Part shown: positions 24,704 to 36,900 of the stretch, one piece after another | Layout of the letters: each line of letters begins with the position of its first letter | Numbering within the stretch: position 1 is the stretch's first letter | Assembly (NCBI GenBank): GCA_950295325.1 | Contig: OX485807.1 | Location: 17,889,666 to 17,953,665 of the forward strand | Source of the DNA: Polytrichum commune | Taxonomy: Eukaryota; Streptophyta; Polytrichopsida; Polytrichales; Polytrichaceae | Direction: 5' to 3' | DNA length: 64,000 nt | The notes under the pieces: model-generated | Databases searched by the model: none | Told to the model about the DNA's origin: nothing | What the model saw: only the letters and a program-made list of their open reading frames with translations | Position numbers and translations under genes: made by a program

Positions 24704-24829
24704 GCAAGTAGATCTTCATGCAAGTCAAGCCAACCAACGTTTTAAGAAAATGTGATCTATCAATTGAGGATCCATAGACTCCAGGGCTCCTGCCATTCAA
24801 GTGATAGCTTGGCTGGATTATCAGAACAA

Positions 24830-25670
24830 AATGAGGCCATTGGCCACAAAAATGCCAAGTAAGGTAAGATCATCCAACTTGCTCCTATACATGCAAGGAT
24901 CTGCTTTTGATGGGATGAGATCACTTTTTGCAAATTTGGGTCAAACTTCCTATTCCACTGATGAGCACCCTGTTTCAGTCCGTAGAGTCATTGCAAGAGT
25001 ACACATACAAATTTGGGATACTCATTGTCAATGAACCCCTCTAGTTGAACATAAAAGTAATTTTGTCCAGTGAGCTGTTGAGGTAAGTGGTACAAATGTC
25101 AAACTGTCTTGTATGTAGATTAGAATGAGGTGTTGTGACAAACATTGTCCTCGTGGAATCTGACTTAATCACTGGAGAGTATGTGTTGCTGTAGTCCACC
25201 CCTGCGATTTGCAAAAATTGTTTTGCAACTAAGCATGCTTTTTACTTATCAATCTGTCCTGAAGGCTTGTATTTCACCTTAAGAACCCATTTTCTTTTGA
25301 TAGCGCAGCGTCCTTCGGAAGAGCTACCAGCTTCCATGTCTTGTTGACCTTTAAGGACTCAATTTCTGACTTCATGGCTTTCAGCCAAAGTTCAGCTTCT
25401 GGTAGGGACATAGCTTCTTGATAAGTAGGTTCTTGTACTCCAGATGTAGAAGCCATGCAGGCTTCAGAAATTCTGATGGCATCTTAGATACTCTGATGTT
25501 CATCATAGATCCATACCCCAAATTGTTGAGGAGCTTGCCTAGTTCCTGGTTGTGGAAGTAACCACGGGTACTGATTCTGGAGATGAACTAGATGCTGTGT
25601 CGTTAGTATGAGTAAAAACTGTCCATATTAATTTGCATAAAGAGAGCCTTGAGGTCATCCTAGATGCACA
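24830..25670 (-). mobile_element. Ty1-copia LTR retrotransposon fossil (reverse transcriptase region)
   Basis: Read on the minus strand, the stretch shows the start of the copia RT domain (EPTYQEAMSLPEAELWLKAM, then KTWKLVALPK) with matching text farther on, including a YGLKQ-like motif. Only part of pol is seen. No LTRs or gag were found, and it is clearly broken. It sits 3' of the DTW gene in opposite orientation. Confidence 0.85.
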
Positions 25671-26017
25671 ACCGAAACAGTGGGTTCACCTCGAGAGGGA
25701 GTCATGGATGCTTCTGCAAGGTATTTTTATTGCTTACGTTTTTGTTAGTTCCCTGCATCCTTCCTAGAGTTATCACCAAGTATAATAATAAAAACATGTT
25801 TTCCACAACTGCCTCAATCATGAAATTGTTGAACCAAGCAGGACCAGGAGCATGCAATCAGAGTCCAGATCGAGTAGATAGCAAACTTTACAATGAAAGT
25901 CCTGGCCTCTACTAGCTCAAAGTGAGGATTGTATTCAGATTGATTATTGTGCATGATGCTAGTTCTAGAAATGCACATTGGGTTTGTCTGAAAAGAAACA
26001 TCTGCCAATTGCTTACA

Positions 26018-26090
26018 GATGTGAAGTTTGCAGTTTTGGTTGCAGGTGCCAGCTTGGAAGCACAAATTGAGCAGCTAGCAAGAAATCCTG
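26018..26090 (+). pseudogene. fragment resembling DEAD-box RNA helicase (DDX54/RH29 type)
   Basis: One frame reads VLVAGASLEAQIEQLARNPD, which matches the LVGGDSMEDQFEEL..PDV stretch between motifs Ia and Ib of DDX54-type helicases. The glycines and aspartate normally found there are partly replaced, and the frame does not continue into the ATPGR motif. No other helicase motif was found nearby, so this is probably an exon scrap carried by duplication or transposition. Confidence 0.45.
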
Positions 26091-26229
26091 ATGTGAACAT
26101 GCTCTATGGTATGCAGGCCTGACGCATGATATGTGGATTGTCCTAGATCATTATGATAACATTAGTTCAAAGTGCTTATATGAAAACTTTAATGGTGCGC
26201 AGAGTTCATTTAAACAAATGTCTCCATGC

Positions 26230-26480
26230 AGTAACAGTTACAGCACCTGCATGCTTTCGATTCCCTGTTGCAACCTTACAATTGTCTCTGGTAAATAGTT
26301 ATTTTCAAGCTTTCTTTTTTGTAATGGTGTTGGTCTTTGATACTGTTCTGTATTTTGCAGAGATATGAAATATTTCTCACTGAAACCTCTGCGTCATGTT
26401 TGATAATAGAGGAAGGAGCAACCCATAACAGAGCAGCACGTGTCACCTGCATAGGCAAATATAAGCACCATATATAGTGT
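26230..26480 (+). other. possible short exons of unknown origin
   Basis: A stretch after CATGCAG (about 26231) reads APACFRFPVATLQLSL up to a GTAAAT donor at about 26291. A second stretch after TTTTGCAG (about 26361) reads RYEIFLTETSASCLIIEEG and onward to a stop near 26477. The splice signals and phases are plausible but I recognise no family. It could be a remnant of the same unit as the helicase-like scrap. Confidence 0.25.
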
Positions 26481-26529
26481 TTGGTATGGTTCTTATCTTC
26501 TGTCATGATTCAGAAAGGACTCTAATGTT

Positions 26530-28540
26530 TTAGATTAAGATTTATGTTACCCTTTATCCAAAGTAAAATCAAGCTCTTTGGTTATTTCCCTACTTGTTAG
26601 TATGTGACTGGGTGCATTCATCAAAACCTATTTTTATTTCTAATCCTCTCAAGGTCATGTAGTCTATTATACACAATTGCCAAATTGCCTTTGGACTTGA
26701 CTGTCAGTTTGCTGCACTCTATGATTCCGTTCTCTTAAATAAACCGGATAAAATGTACTGCAACAACAACTATGCCCTCTTGGCGATATCTGCTAGTAAA
26801 AAATGTACAATTTACTGGCCACAACGTTTTAAAGATAAGATATAGTTTTTATTGCGTTTGTATGTACTTGTAGTTGGGCTTGTACTCTTGGAACAACAGT
26901 GCCATAAACACATTAAAAATTTACAGAAAGGCACTTCAAAACCTATTCCTAGTTTGCCTTTTAAAGTTTGAAGGCCTCTTATGTCAGGCCAGGCCATAAA
27001 CTAGAACACTGCGCCCATATTCTTGGTTTGAATCAAATTACTCTTGCTCAACTGGTTTTGAGCTTCGCTTTTCAATGGCAGTTGCAGTGTCCTTGTTATA
27101 ATTGGTGCAAAGAAAAAATCATTTGCTTTCAACAACGTTAGCTTTGGTGAGGGACAGCCTACAACCTTTTTCTGTTTCCATGTGCATTTTACATAGTTAT
27201 TGTACACTAATATGTGCAATTAGATTGTTTTGTGCTAATTTATCAACATTCCACACTATTTTGAATATTTTTAACCATGGAAAACTTAAATGAACTAATA
27301 TTTTACTGTGGTTGCTATATGGATGAATGAACAAACTTGTAAGTTTTTGTGATCTTATTTTGACCTAGGTAATTTGCATGGGTAAAGAGGCAACATATTT
27401 GTGAAGGCAATCTAATTGCACATGTCATTGTAGTTGTTGTAGTGCAATGACAATAGCCCAGTGTGTTGACCAGAGGATCTCTACTCCCCCCCCTCAAGAG
27501 ATCCATGCATTTCTATTGAAAATAGTCTCTCATCTAGAGGGTTCAATTAACCATGTGGGAATATTAGAATTAGGAACCAAGCATAGTGCTCTTTCTTCTA
27601 TCTAGTGTGGGTTTCATTATTTTCAAGTTTGTGACTAAATTAGATATCTTTATTTACTCTGGTACACACTCTAGTAGTATATCACATTGTTCAACAAAAT
27701 AGAGAAAATTAATGTATTGTGCAAGACTTTACATTTCACAATTTAACAAGGGATTAAACCCATAACCACACACCTAACCACATTAAAGGACTTAAAATAA
27801 ATAAATAAAAAGTCTAGAACACACTATCCATGTCAAGTGGTAGTAGTATCAAGGCATGATAGTCATCTTGAGATTTTAGAGATATTATTCACTTTGAGAC
27901 TACATAGTGGTGACCGTGGGCAAGGAGCGGTGCTAAGACAATGGTGGCAAAAGCCCATGTAATGACTAATGAGGACAACAATCATTCTATTGTGCCACTA
28001 TTTCACCAAAATCCTTCAACTAAAGACGATCACCCTAATTTGATGGTACGTTATTTAAGAGCCCACACTAGATAGAAGAAAGAGTGTAAATTGCCACTAC
28101 AAGCCATTCTCTCTCTAAAATGTGAACTTCCTTCACATCCAGGCATCATGAGCATTATAGGGCCCACGAAGACTATTGCCTCCTCTTAAAGGTAAACACC
28201 TTGAACAAGCGCAAACAAGCCAACCCAAACTTAAAGTATGTGTGCCTAAAAGTAACACCACTCTTAAAAGCAACACTTGCATTTCATCCTTAAAGTGTCA
28301 ACAAGTGAGTGCAATGGTGCATTGAGTAAACCAAAGATAAAAGCCACTAATCATATGCAGCATGTAATACAAATTACACCACTTTGGCCATTTATAATGG
28401 CGGTGTTAGGATGAAGAATGGTCAAAGAAGAGTTTTGACCCATCACAAGGGATTATCTAGGATCTACATGCTTAACAAGGTGGAGTAAGAGGCATTCCTC
28501 AAGAGATGAACAATACCATCATTGAATAGAAAATTCTTAC
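26530..28540. other. intergenic region, nothing recognised
   Basis: AT-rich DNA without a supported gene. Short open frames on both strands have no recognisable motifs. Confidence 0.5.
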
Positions 28541-28547
28541 GCACTGT

Positions 28548-28640
28548 AAAATCGATTTTGAGACGTTTTTCACCTAGCAATCCAGCATTTATAATAAAAT
28601 CGATTTTGAGATGTTTTTCACCTAGCAATCCAGCATTAAT
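28548..28640. repeat. 48-bp tandem duplication
   Basis: AAAATCGATTTTGAGA.GTTTTTC... is repeated twice with a period of 48 and one or two differences. The unit contains the palindrome AAAATCGATTTT. Confidence 0.85.
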
Positions 28641-29462
28641 AGAGCCCCTACATGACATCAAAAGACTCAATGCCACAGTGCAATCTAACAATTTATAGGG
28701 TTCACCCAAAAACTATTTTTCAAATATATTTCTTGATGAACATGTTTGTAACCAAAATACAAAAACCTGGCCGGTTACATGGACCGAAGACCCCGAACCT
28801 ATGGTTCAACTTGTTGAAAGGTGGACTCTGTTCCCAGATGCAGCGTTGAATCTGGAAAAGCAAAACACATCCCCACATTCCTCGATACAAGAACAATTCC
28901 ACAAGATCCTGCGGCCCACATTATAAGCCCCAACACCAGAAAGTTTGATAAATCCCAGAAATAGGTAGCCCTTCGCTAAAATCTTCAACTCTAGAATTCT
29001 TGGAGGGAGACCTGGATCCAATGGACGGGGAGAATCGACCGCTAAGTTACGGATGAACCGGTTGAGTTTGAGCAATAACCGATTCAATTCAAGACTTCAG
29101 GGGAATTACCAACTCGTTTAGAGGAATTTACAGAATACTATTCCTCAATTTATTAAAGGAAAATCGAAAGATACCAACATGTAACCGGAGGGTGTTGGAA
29201 ACACTAGGATATCGACCGATTTTGCCCAAAAATCTGTCCGGACACTGCCTGGGTCTCCCTCCCATCCAATCAGATCTCGCGGAGACCCAAATTGGGTGTT
29301 GAAATCTCCACCTGGTAAGTCCCCCAGGTCGCCGCTCGCAGGTAGCCAAATACGAAGCCGAGGGCCACCCAGGAATTGCAGTCAAGTCAGCCCTTTGACC
29401 CCAAACTACCTAGAGTCCATGACTAATTTCTTCGCTCATTTCAATGAGCACATGTCGTATAT

Positions 29463-29491
29463 TAGTGTGTGTGTGTGTATATATATATATG
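29463..29491 (+). promoter_or_regulatory. (GT)n(AT)n microsatellite with possible TATA box of the polyketide synthase gene
   Basis: A GT run followed by TATATATATATATGG lies about 330 bp before the start codon. It is the only TATA-like sequence in the right place, so it may serve as the core promoter, but it is also an ordinary dinucleotide repeat. Confidence 0.35.
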
Positions 29492-29814
29492 GAGCGTCAG
29501 ATGCTTCTTAGATCCACACTCAATCCGTCCTCAACAGCAGCTACAAACTCCTTCCTATATTTACCAGGTGCGAATCATCAAGATCATCAAGGTCCGGGTG
29601 GCAGGAGATTTGCAGCAATCCAAGCTTCTCAAGTGATTGAATCGGTGGCTGCAGTATTTCGTAGAGAACGTAAAGGAGTTTGTGCACAAAAGCAGGAAGC
29701 TGAAGAAGAGTCTTGACCCAGTCCTGATCAACAAGCGCGAGTGCTAATTCTAGTTCGGTAGTGGAGCATACTACAAGGAGCTTCGGAGTTTCTGAATTAG
29801 CTGCAGAAATTAAT

Positions 29815-31487
29815 ATGGCAGCCATGACTAATGGTGATGTGAAGAGCAGGCGGCAGTTGCAGGCGGCGGAGGGGCCGGCCACCGTGATGGCCATTGGAAC
29901 AGCCGTGCCACCCTTTGTGCATGAGCAGAGCACGTATGCCGATTACTACTTCGATGTCACCAACTGCAACCACAAGACGGAGTTGAAGGCCAAGTTCAAG
30001 CGCATCTGTGAGTCTCAGGATGATAATATTCATCGTCTCCATATTTAGTATGCATAGCCTGCCTGCCATGTGAACAACATTGTGTGTCGTAGGGTTAATT
30101 ATTAGCGAATGCCAGCTACAACATAGTACCGTGCAAGGTTCGGAAATCGCTAATGATGCAATCCAGGAAATTAATCGGTTATGGGTTATCCGATGCTGAA
30201 GTTGGTATCTCCAAGTTCAAAAGAGTTCTCTGTGGACGACTGTTCGTCGATTGATTGAGATCTTGAGGAATTCACCTAGCCTGGTTGGACCAGTTGTGGG
30301 AGTCTGATTTTTAGTGGATGCTCATGATCAAAGCTATTCTTAAACCATGATCTTGAAGAAGGGGGCGAGAGTAGCGTCATCACCATGGGTCCAAATTAGC
30401 AAGCTCATTAATCCTCTCTATGATTTTCAGTTCACATTGTTGAGTGGCAGGCTTAAACTAACATGTTATGTGCTTCGATGTAATTCCAGGTGACAAGATG
30501 CAAGTGGACAAGCGCCACATGGTGGTGCGACGGGAGCTGCTCGAGGAAACTCCATCGTTGGCATCGTACATGGACAACTCCATGAGCGCACGCCACGACA
30601 TTGTGATGGAGTGGGTGCCCAAGCTGGCCAAGGAGGCCGCAGAGAAGGCCATCAAGGAATGGGGCCGCAGTGTGTCCGACATCACACACATCGTCTTCGC
30701 CACCACCAGCGTCATCAACATGCCCGGCGTCGACCTGCTCGTCGCCAAGTCGCTCGGCCTTTCTCCCAAAGTGCGTCGCGTCATGATGTACCAGACGGGG
30801 TGTTGGGGCGGCGCCGCGGCGCTGCGAGTGGCCAAGGACTTGGCCGAGAACAATCGCGGCGCCCGTGTCTTGGTGGCGTGCAGCGAAATCACCGCCAGCT
30901 TCTTCCGAGCGCCCAACGAAGAGTATTTGGACGGACTGGTGGGTCAGGGTCTATTCGGCGATGGCGCCGCCGCTGTCATCGTGGGCGCCGATCCCATCCC
31001 CAACGTGGAGCGCCCCTTGTACGAGTTCGAATGGAGTGGCGAGATGGTAGTGCCCGACAGCGAGGGAGCCATCGACGGCCACTTCATGGAAGCCGGCATG
31101 TACTACCATTTGAGGCCCGAGATCCCAAAATTGGTGTCCAAGAGCATAGAGGAGTTCGTGACAGACGCCCGAGCCGCAGCCGAAGGCAAGGAGTGCAACG
31201 AACTGTTCTGGGCAGTTCACCCAGGCGGCGTGGCCATCCTCAACCAGATCGAAACCCAGCTGAGCCTGACACCCGAGAAGCTGGGAGCCAGCAGGGAGAT
31301 TCTTCGCAACTATGGCAACATGGCCAGTGCGTGCGTGTTGTTTGTATTGGATGAGGTGCGGAACAGGTCAATCAAAGCAGGATCTGCCAACACTGGCGAG
31401 GGCAAGGATTATGGGTTGCTCATCGGAATCGGGCCCGGGCTCACCATGGAGTGCTGTGTGTTGAAGAGCCTGCCACTCCTCCAATAA
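29815..31487 (+). CDS. chalcone synthase-like type III polyketide synthase, bryophyte stilbenecarboxylate-synthase-like
   Basis: These cytosolic homodimers extend a CoA-linked starter with malonyl-CoA and cyclise the product. Exons 29815-30007 and 30490-31487 encode 396 aa, the usual family length. The single intron splits a Cys codon (residue 65) at the position conserved in plant CHS genes. The catalytic triad is intact: Cys169 (QTGCWGG), His308 (AVHPGG), Asn341 (YGNMAS), equal to Medicago Cys164, His303 and Asn336. The gatekeeper Phe215 is kept (VGQGLFGDG), as is Gly256. Cavity positions differ from CHS: Thr197 to Phe, Val196 to Ser, Phe265 to Tyr, Ser338 to Ala, Gly134 to Val. The Trp after the catalytic Cys is unusual. 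Product specificity therefore probably differs from naringenin chalcone. The YQTGC context resembles, from memory, bryophyte stilbenecarboxylate synthases. Exon 2 is GC-rich compared with its surroundings. A second ATG at 29824 is an alternative start. Confidence 0.95.
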
Positions 31488-33971
31488 ATTCCTGCTTAAC
31501 AGTGGAACAATTGGTTATGAAACATACCAACTCAACAAACCAGATATTTCCTCTGCCAGACCAGAAAAGTGAAGGAAAGGTTATCCAATCGGGAGTTACA
31601 GCCCACAATGTGTACCCGGCAGGCGTCACATTAGCTGTCTAATTTTAGGAACAATATTCTTTGAAGAATGCCAAGTATCAACAGTATGCAAGGCACTCTC
31701 CCGGATCTGTCAACTCTAGCTCCATAGACTTCATTCACTGGTCCCAACTGCGCATATGAGCAGGAAGTGCCATCGTAGGGGAACAACTTTGTTGACGTTG
31801 TGTACTCAACTAGGTCGGCAATCAAACAAACGAACATAGCTTAAGAATGATCCCGGAGTCTGACTCGGAATTCTTTGATCTTCATGCAGTTCGAAGATAT
31901 GTAAATCTCCGTCACACATGATGATCTGTGAAGATGTAATGAAAATGGGTGTTGGTCCTAACACCATAATATTTCTGATCATTTTCAAACAAGCAAAGTA
32001 AAAGACGAGACAGGTTTTTCATATTTCCATCACTAGTGATAGCCTGGGGCCGGACACCGGCTTGATGACTAGATTATTCAACAAAAATGTATTCAAATCT
32101 TAAAAAATACAATGAATTTTTTGGTCTACACTACAGTAATGATTGTCAATGATACTTTGAATCTCTTCTTGAGAATAAACTTCCTATGAAGACAATTCTA
32201 AAAACACTCCAATCTCGTCATTCTCAGCCGGTTTCAACTTCCTGTCATGTTTTGTGTAACTAAGAGACTTTTGAAGGTATAGGTACAACTTGCAGCCTAC
32301 ACATAATAAGTTCAATGGTACACCATTATTGGTATATAGTGTCACTTACTATTTGGAATTATGCGAGGTCATAATCCCTTATTATAGATTATATGTTTTA
32401 CCAAAAGAGGTTAAATAGGTTAAATATACTTTACTTCATGAAAACTTACATTCTCAACAAAAAGTTAGAGCATTGTGTAACCTCATGTAGTAAGTGACAC
32501 TAGATATCATAAATTTAAACTCAACAAAACTATTAGATAAGTTGAAGTTGGGCCCAACCATTTGGTGCAGTCGGTTTTCCTTCCCACGCCCAATTTCCTC
32601 AAATTTGCCTAGATATTGTGGCTTCAATTTTCATCAACCTAGCTCAAGACTTAAGGCTTTTCTAACCAATCCAACCGTAAAGATGTTTGCAAGTTAGAGG
32701 TGGTTGCTCACAGTCCAAAATTTAAATGCCAAAGTTTTGTTATGTAGGAGATTATTATAGGAATGTCAATAGTGGTCTTGAGGGGCAGCACTTTAGAAAT
32801 TAAATTTGGGTTCGGTTTTTTTTATCAAACCTCCACTCAAATGACAAAATACTACCCTCATTCAAAAGAGGGGCACTAGACCTACTCAAATCAGCACACC
32901 ATGTGGCTAAACTGCACTGCTGCAACTCAATTCAAGCACTGTTGCATCTGTGGCTTAGGTGGCAAGGCATGACTTCATTAGTATCTTGGTGTCTTGTGAT
33001 TTTACTGCGAGTGTTACTAAAGTTGTAGTGCATGAGGGGTGCATGAGGGGTATAGCTCTTTTTCATCATCCAGTCACAGACAAAAAGCATTGCTCCTCCA
33101 TGTATGAGAGATGTCAGGCTGGACTGCATCTAATCACTAGATACGTCATTCTAGACCAACATGTAACTCTTTACCATACCTAGGGAAATGATGTTGGCTT
33201 TACAATTTACATTTTCTTAACCTCTCATCACTCTCATCAACTTTCCTCGGTCTTTGAAATACAGATCCATACTAGGGAGTAATATCACTATTAGTGAACT
33301 CATGATTGCAAGATTCAACCGGAAGATGGACATATTTTAAACCACAGTATTGCGGTGCCACGGGATGATAGTCAGGATTCCAGTCTGTAGTTGTCCACAA
33401 AGGTCTACACATACAAGCCTATAGTAATTCCAGCTCAAAGCAAAAGCAATAGAGCTGCATGACCTTTCCAAGTATATCTTGTGAGAAAACACACATTTCA
33501 TTTGGCAGGGTTTGCTCATCTTAGTAGGACCAGGAAATTGTAATCAGAACAAGATTGTGACGTGACTTCACTAACTATGTTTGATCATATCTCATGCAAA
33601 AGTCCAGGGAAAACAAAAATGTTCACTCCATATTATAGAGGCAAAGATTACAAATTCAACACACACTAAACAAGTATTGACCAGTTCTCTACATAGACAT
33701 GGCGAAATTTAACATCATCCTAGTAAGATTCCACATCATTCAGCTACCAGGTTGTGGCAGTGCAGAAGCATGACCTAGTATCAAGGCCTGCTAGACTGAG
33801 CTCACTTGTCCATTCTTGGATAGATGCTTACAAGCTGACAGCTCATACATTTTGACTTCCTTGAGCATCACATCAGATTTAAATAAAATCTCCACCTAAG
33901 CTCACAACATGAAGCTGAGAGAGTAGTGCCACTGAAGAATTTGATCTAACAAATCAAGGAGGTGAATTAGT
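31488..33971. other. intergenic region between convergent genes
   Basis: It holds the 3' ends of the polyketide synthase gene (+) and the ATP6AP2-like gene (-). No other gene, RNA or clear repeat is seen. Confidence 0.5.
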
Positions 33972-36900
33972 CTAGTCCATTTTCGCTCCGGAATACAGCA
34001 ATGAGTCCTTGGTAATCGGCATGGTGAACATACAGCACGTCTGTAAAGCCACCACAGAACCAATCACCAGATCAGAAATGAGCCCATTCACATTCTGGTT
34101 CTCTGGTGGACTTAAGACTGGAATAGTAGTGGACTTAGACTGGATCAATGGTGGACTTAGACCATTCAACTACGACCATTTAGATCATCAATGTCATTTT
34201 TCATTCATTGCATGGTTCACAAATATCATTAGGGTGGTCTGATGGATGAGAACTGGAGTACTGCAAGGAAAACACCAGTAGGACAAGCTTGAAATGTCTG
34301 GTTCATTTAGAAACTCTAAGCTGACGTATGCATCAGGAATGCAGTGTAAGCCATCATCATTGTAAGGGAAGAGCACATACTGACATTATGGTGCATACCC
34401 ACTTCAAAATTCAAAAATATAATAATTCAAAATTAATGACTCAAAGTCTACAGGTTGCTGAGAATAATATTTGCAGGTGCATAATTCCAATCAAGACTGC
34501 ATAGTTTGGTGAAGAACCCAGACCTTCACTTTCAATCAGATTTAAGATAAATGATTTCTAACAGCAGGCACAAAGGAGCTTACCGAGAGTACAAGAGCCA
34601 GAAGCAATATAAGTACAGTAAAGAAGATGACGGCCTGGCCCGATAGATGCAGAGCCTGCTGTTCTGGATAGATCTCGCTTCCTGGAGTAGGAGCTGCAGC
34701 TTGGAGAATCCGAGGGCGTTTCTCCAGGACAGTGCCCTTAAATAAACTTTCCCCAGCAGTTGCTTTTGTGAAAGTAAAGACACCCACCACTTCATCTGAA
34801 AAACATGAAGACACAACAGTGGATGTGAAGATATTAAACATCTCCCAACTATCCATGCATAAGATAATCCCAACTCCAGAAATGTAACATGATGGATCCC
34901 CGTAACCTAGGTCTCAGTCATGTATTGCATGGAACAGTGAGCTGCTTTGAAACCTTGACAAACCTACATGTACTTTCATGAGCACATGTACACATGACAT
35001 GGTACAATATCATCTTTGTCAAAATAATAGTAGTCCAGAAATTCCACTCGTTCAAAGAAAATGGCTAGACAATCCTCCATGGTTCAGAAGGTTATAAATA
35101 CAGTAAGTGTGAAAACTCTCGTCTGATTCTTTCAAGTGCTTCTCACCATTATAGTTAGCCTGCAAAAATTGAAGAGCCTTGGTCACTGCATGCAACACAA
35201 ACTTGGAAGCAAGTTGAGTACGAGCTCCACTGCCATAATGTTTTTTCAACTCCTACACAAAATGTACCAAAAACTAGGTTAAAAACAAAAACACTAGAGA
35301 AAGATCATCATCAATCATGCAAAACATTGGCCAGACATGATGAAAGCCAAAGCACTTACAACCTACCAGTTTGCATCCTACTCTGATTCCAATCATGCAT
35401 GTAGGACATGGTCTTGAACAGGAAAAATCAGCATGCACTAGAAGCATGTAACTCCATCATCATTTATGGAGCGGGGAAGGTCAAAGACTAAACCCTGTGC
35501 CAACCAGCCCAATCTAGCTCAGCAAGGTTAAGGGGAACATACATCAATCCCATTAAAAGTTCCAAAATAAAGTTCTGCTGGCTTCTCAGAAGCCTTGTGT
35601 GAAACAACAGCTCGCTTGATATTTCTGAAGAGAACTGCCAACTCCTTGACAAAAGCTTGATCCACCCTCTGCAAGCAAATCCAGCATTTAGCCACTTGTA
35701 GCTCAAACACCCAGAAGAGCTGATTGAACATGAAGGATATTCTATTATTACCAATAAGTCATTATATTCCACTGAAATCCTCGAAGTTGTACATTGTTTC
35801 AAGCCAAATGTAAACAACTAATGCTGAATGCAGGCTTACCTCAGATAAATCAAATCTGATAGTTTCATCCTTGTTCAGGGCCCATGACACTGTCCCAGTT
35901 TGAGGTTTAGAATCACTATTAGATGTGCAGAAGCCTCCCATGACACATTCCTGAGAAACAAATGAACCATTTTAAGACAAACTTGCAGTACATTTTCTCA
36001 AACTTGTGGTGTCCAACTGAGGACTTTTAAGTGAAATAAAAATCATAAACCCACACAGCTGACGATGATGATAAGATACACTTCACAGTAAGAAATAACA
36101 GCCGCAGATAGTAAGAAATAACAATTTCAACAAGCAGTCAACTGCTAAGAACAAACAGGATTGGATGATCCTTTACCATGATACTGAGTTCTTCCTCAGA
36201 AACCTGAGCATCCTTCTCCACTGACTCTGAAAGGGCCACAACTTTCAGGGAACCTGCAAAATAATTTTGTGATCAGGAAACATTAACACTAAGATCACAT
36301 TATGCAGCAATCAAAGACAGAATACTCATCAGAACATGGCATCCTTCAGGAACCTCAGAAACAAGCAGTGATTAATTTCAGGAGAATATCAAGGAGAGTA
36401 TGGCCAAGGTTTAAAATTCAATTGGTTGTGCAAATCAGATGGAGACTACAGGACACTACAAGGTGCGAGGTGTAAGCTGTCAAGGAGACATCCTTGGACT
36501 GCTAGCCTTATAATTCTAACAATTGAGAATCAAATCCATATCCAAAACGTAAAGCCCACTTTACTGGATGAAAACTACTTCTCAGGACGACAAGAGTTAT
36601 AGTATTCTGAGTTTAAGGCTTACCCCTGAAAACAAGATCTGAATGTCCAGTGACCAATGGACGCTGCTGGAATGACTTCACACCAAGAGCTTTCAGTGCC
36701 TCTCCTTTATTAACCAGATCTGTGCAGTAGAGAAAATAATTAGAACATGCGGCATTCAGAAATTTGTAGTTCACTAGATGCAGCCTTTCTCTTAATATGG
36801 ATTGAATTAGGGAATTCTCACCAGCCTCGATTCCTCCAATGCTCAAGGACAAAACAGCTTGTGGTCGAAGAAATAGATCAGGCGACACCAGAGAGTCAAG

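Noticed and set aside
30458-30916. Open frames on the minus strand within the polyketide synthase gene
   Set aside because: Antisense shadows of the strongly supported CHS-like exon.
30611-31354. 247-codon open frame on the + strand overlapping polyketide synthase exon 2
   Set aside because: Shifted-frame shadow of a GC-rich coding exon; Arg/Gly/His-rich product without family resemblance.
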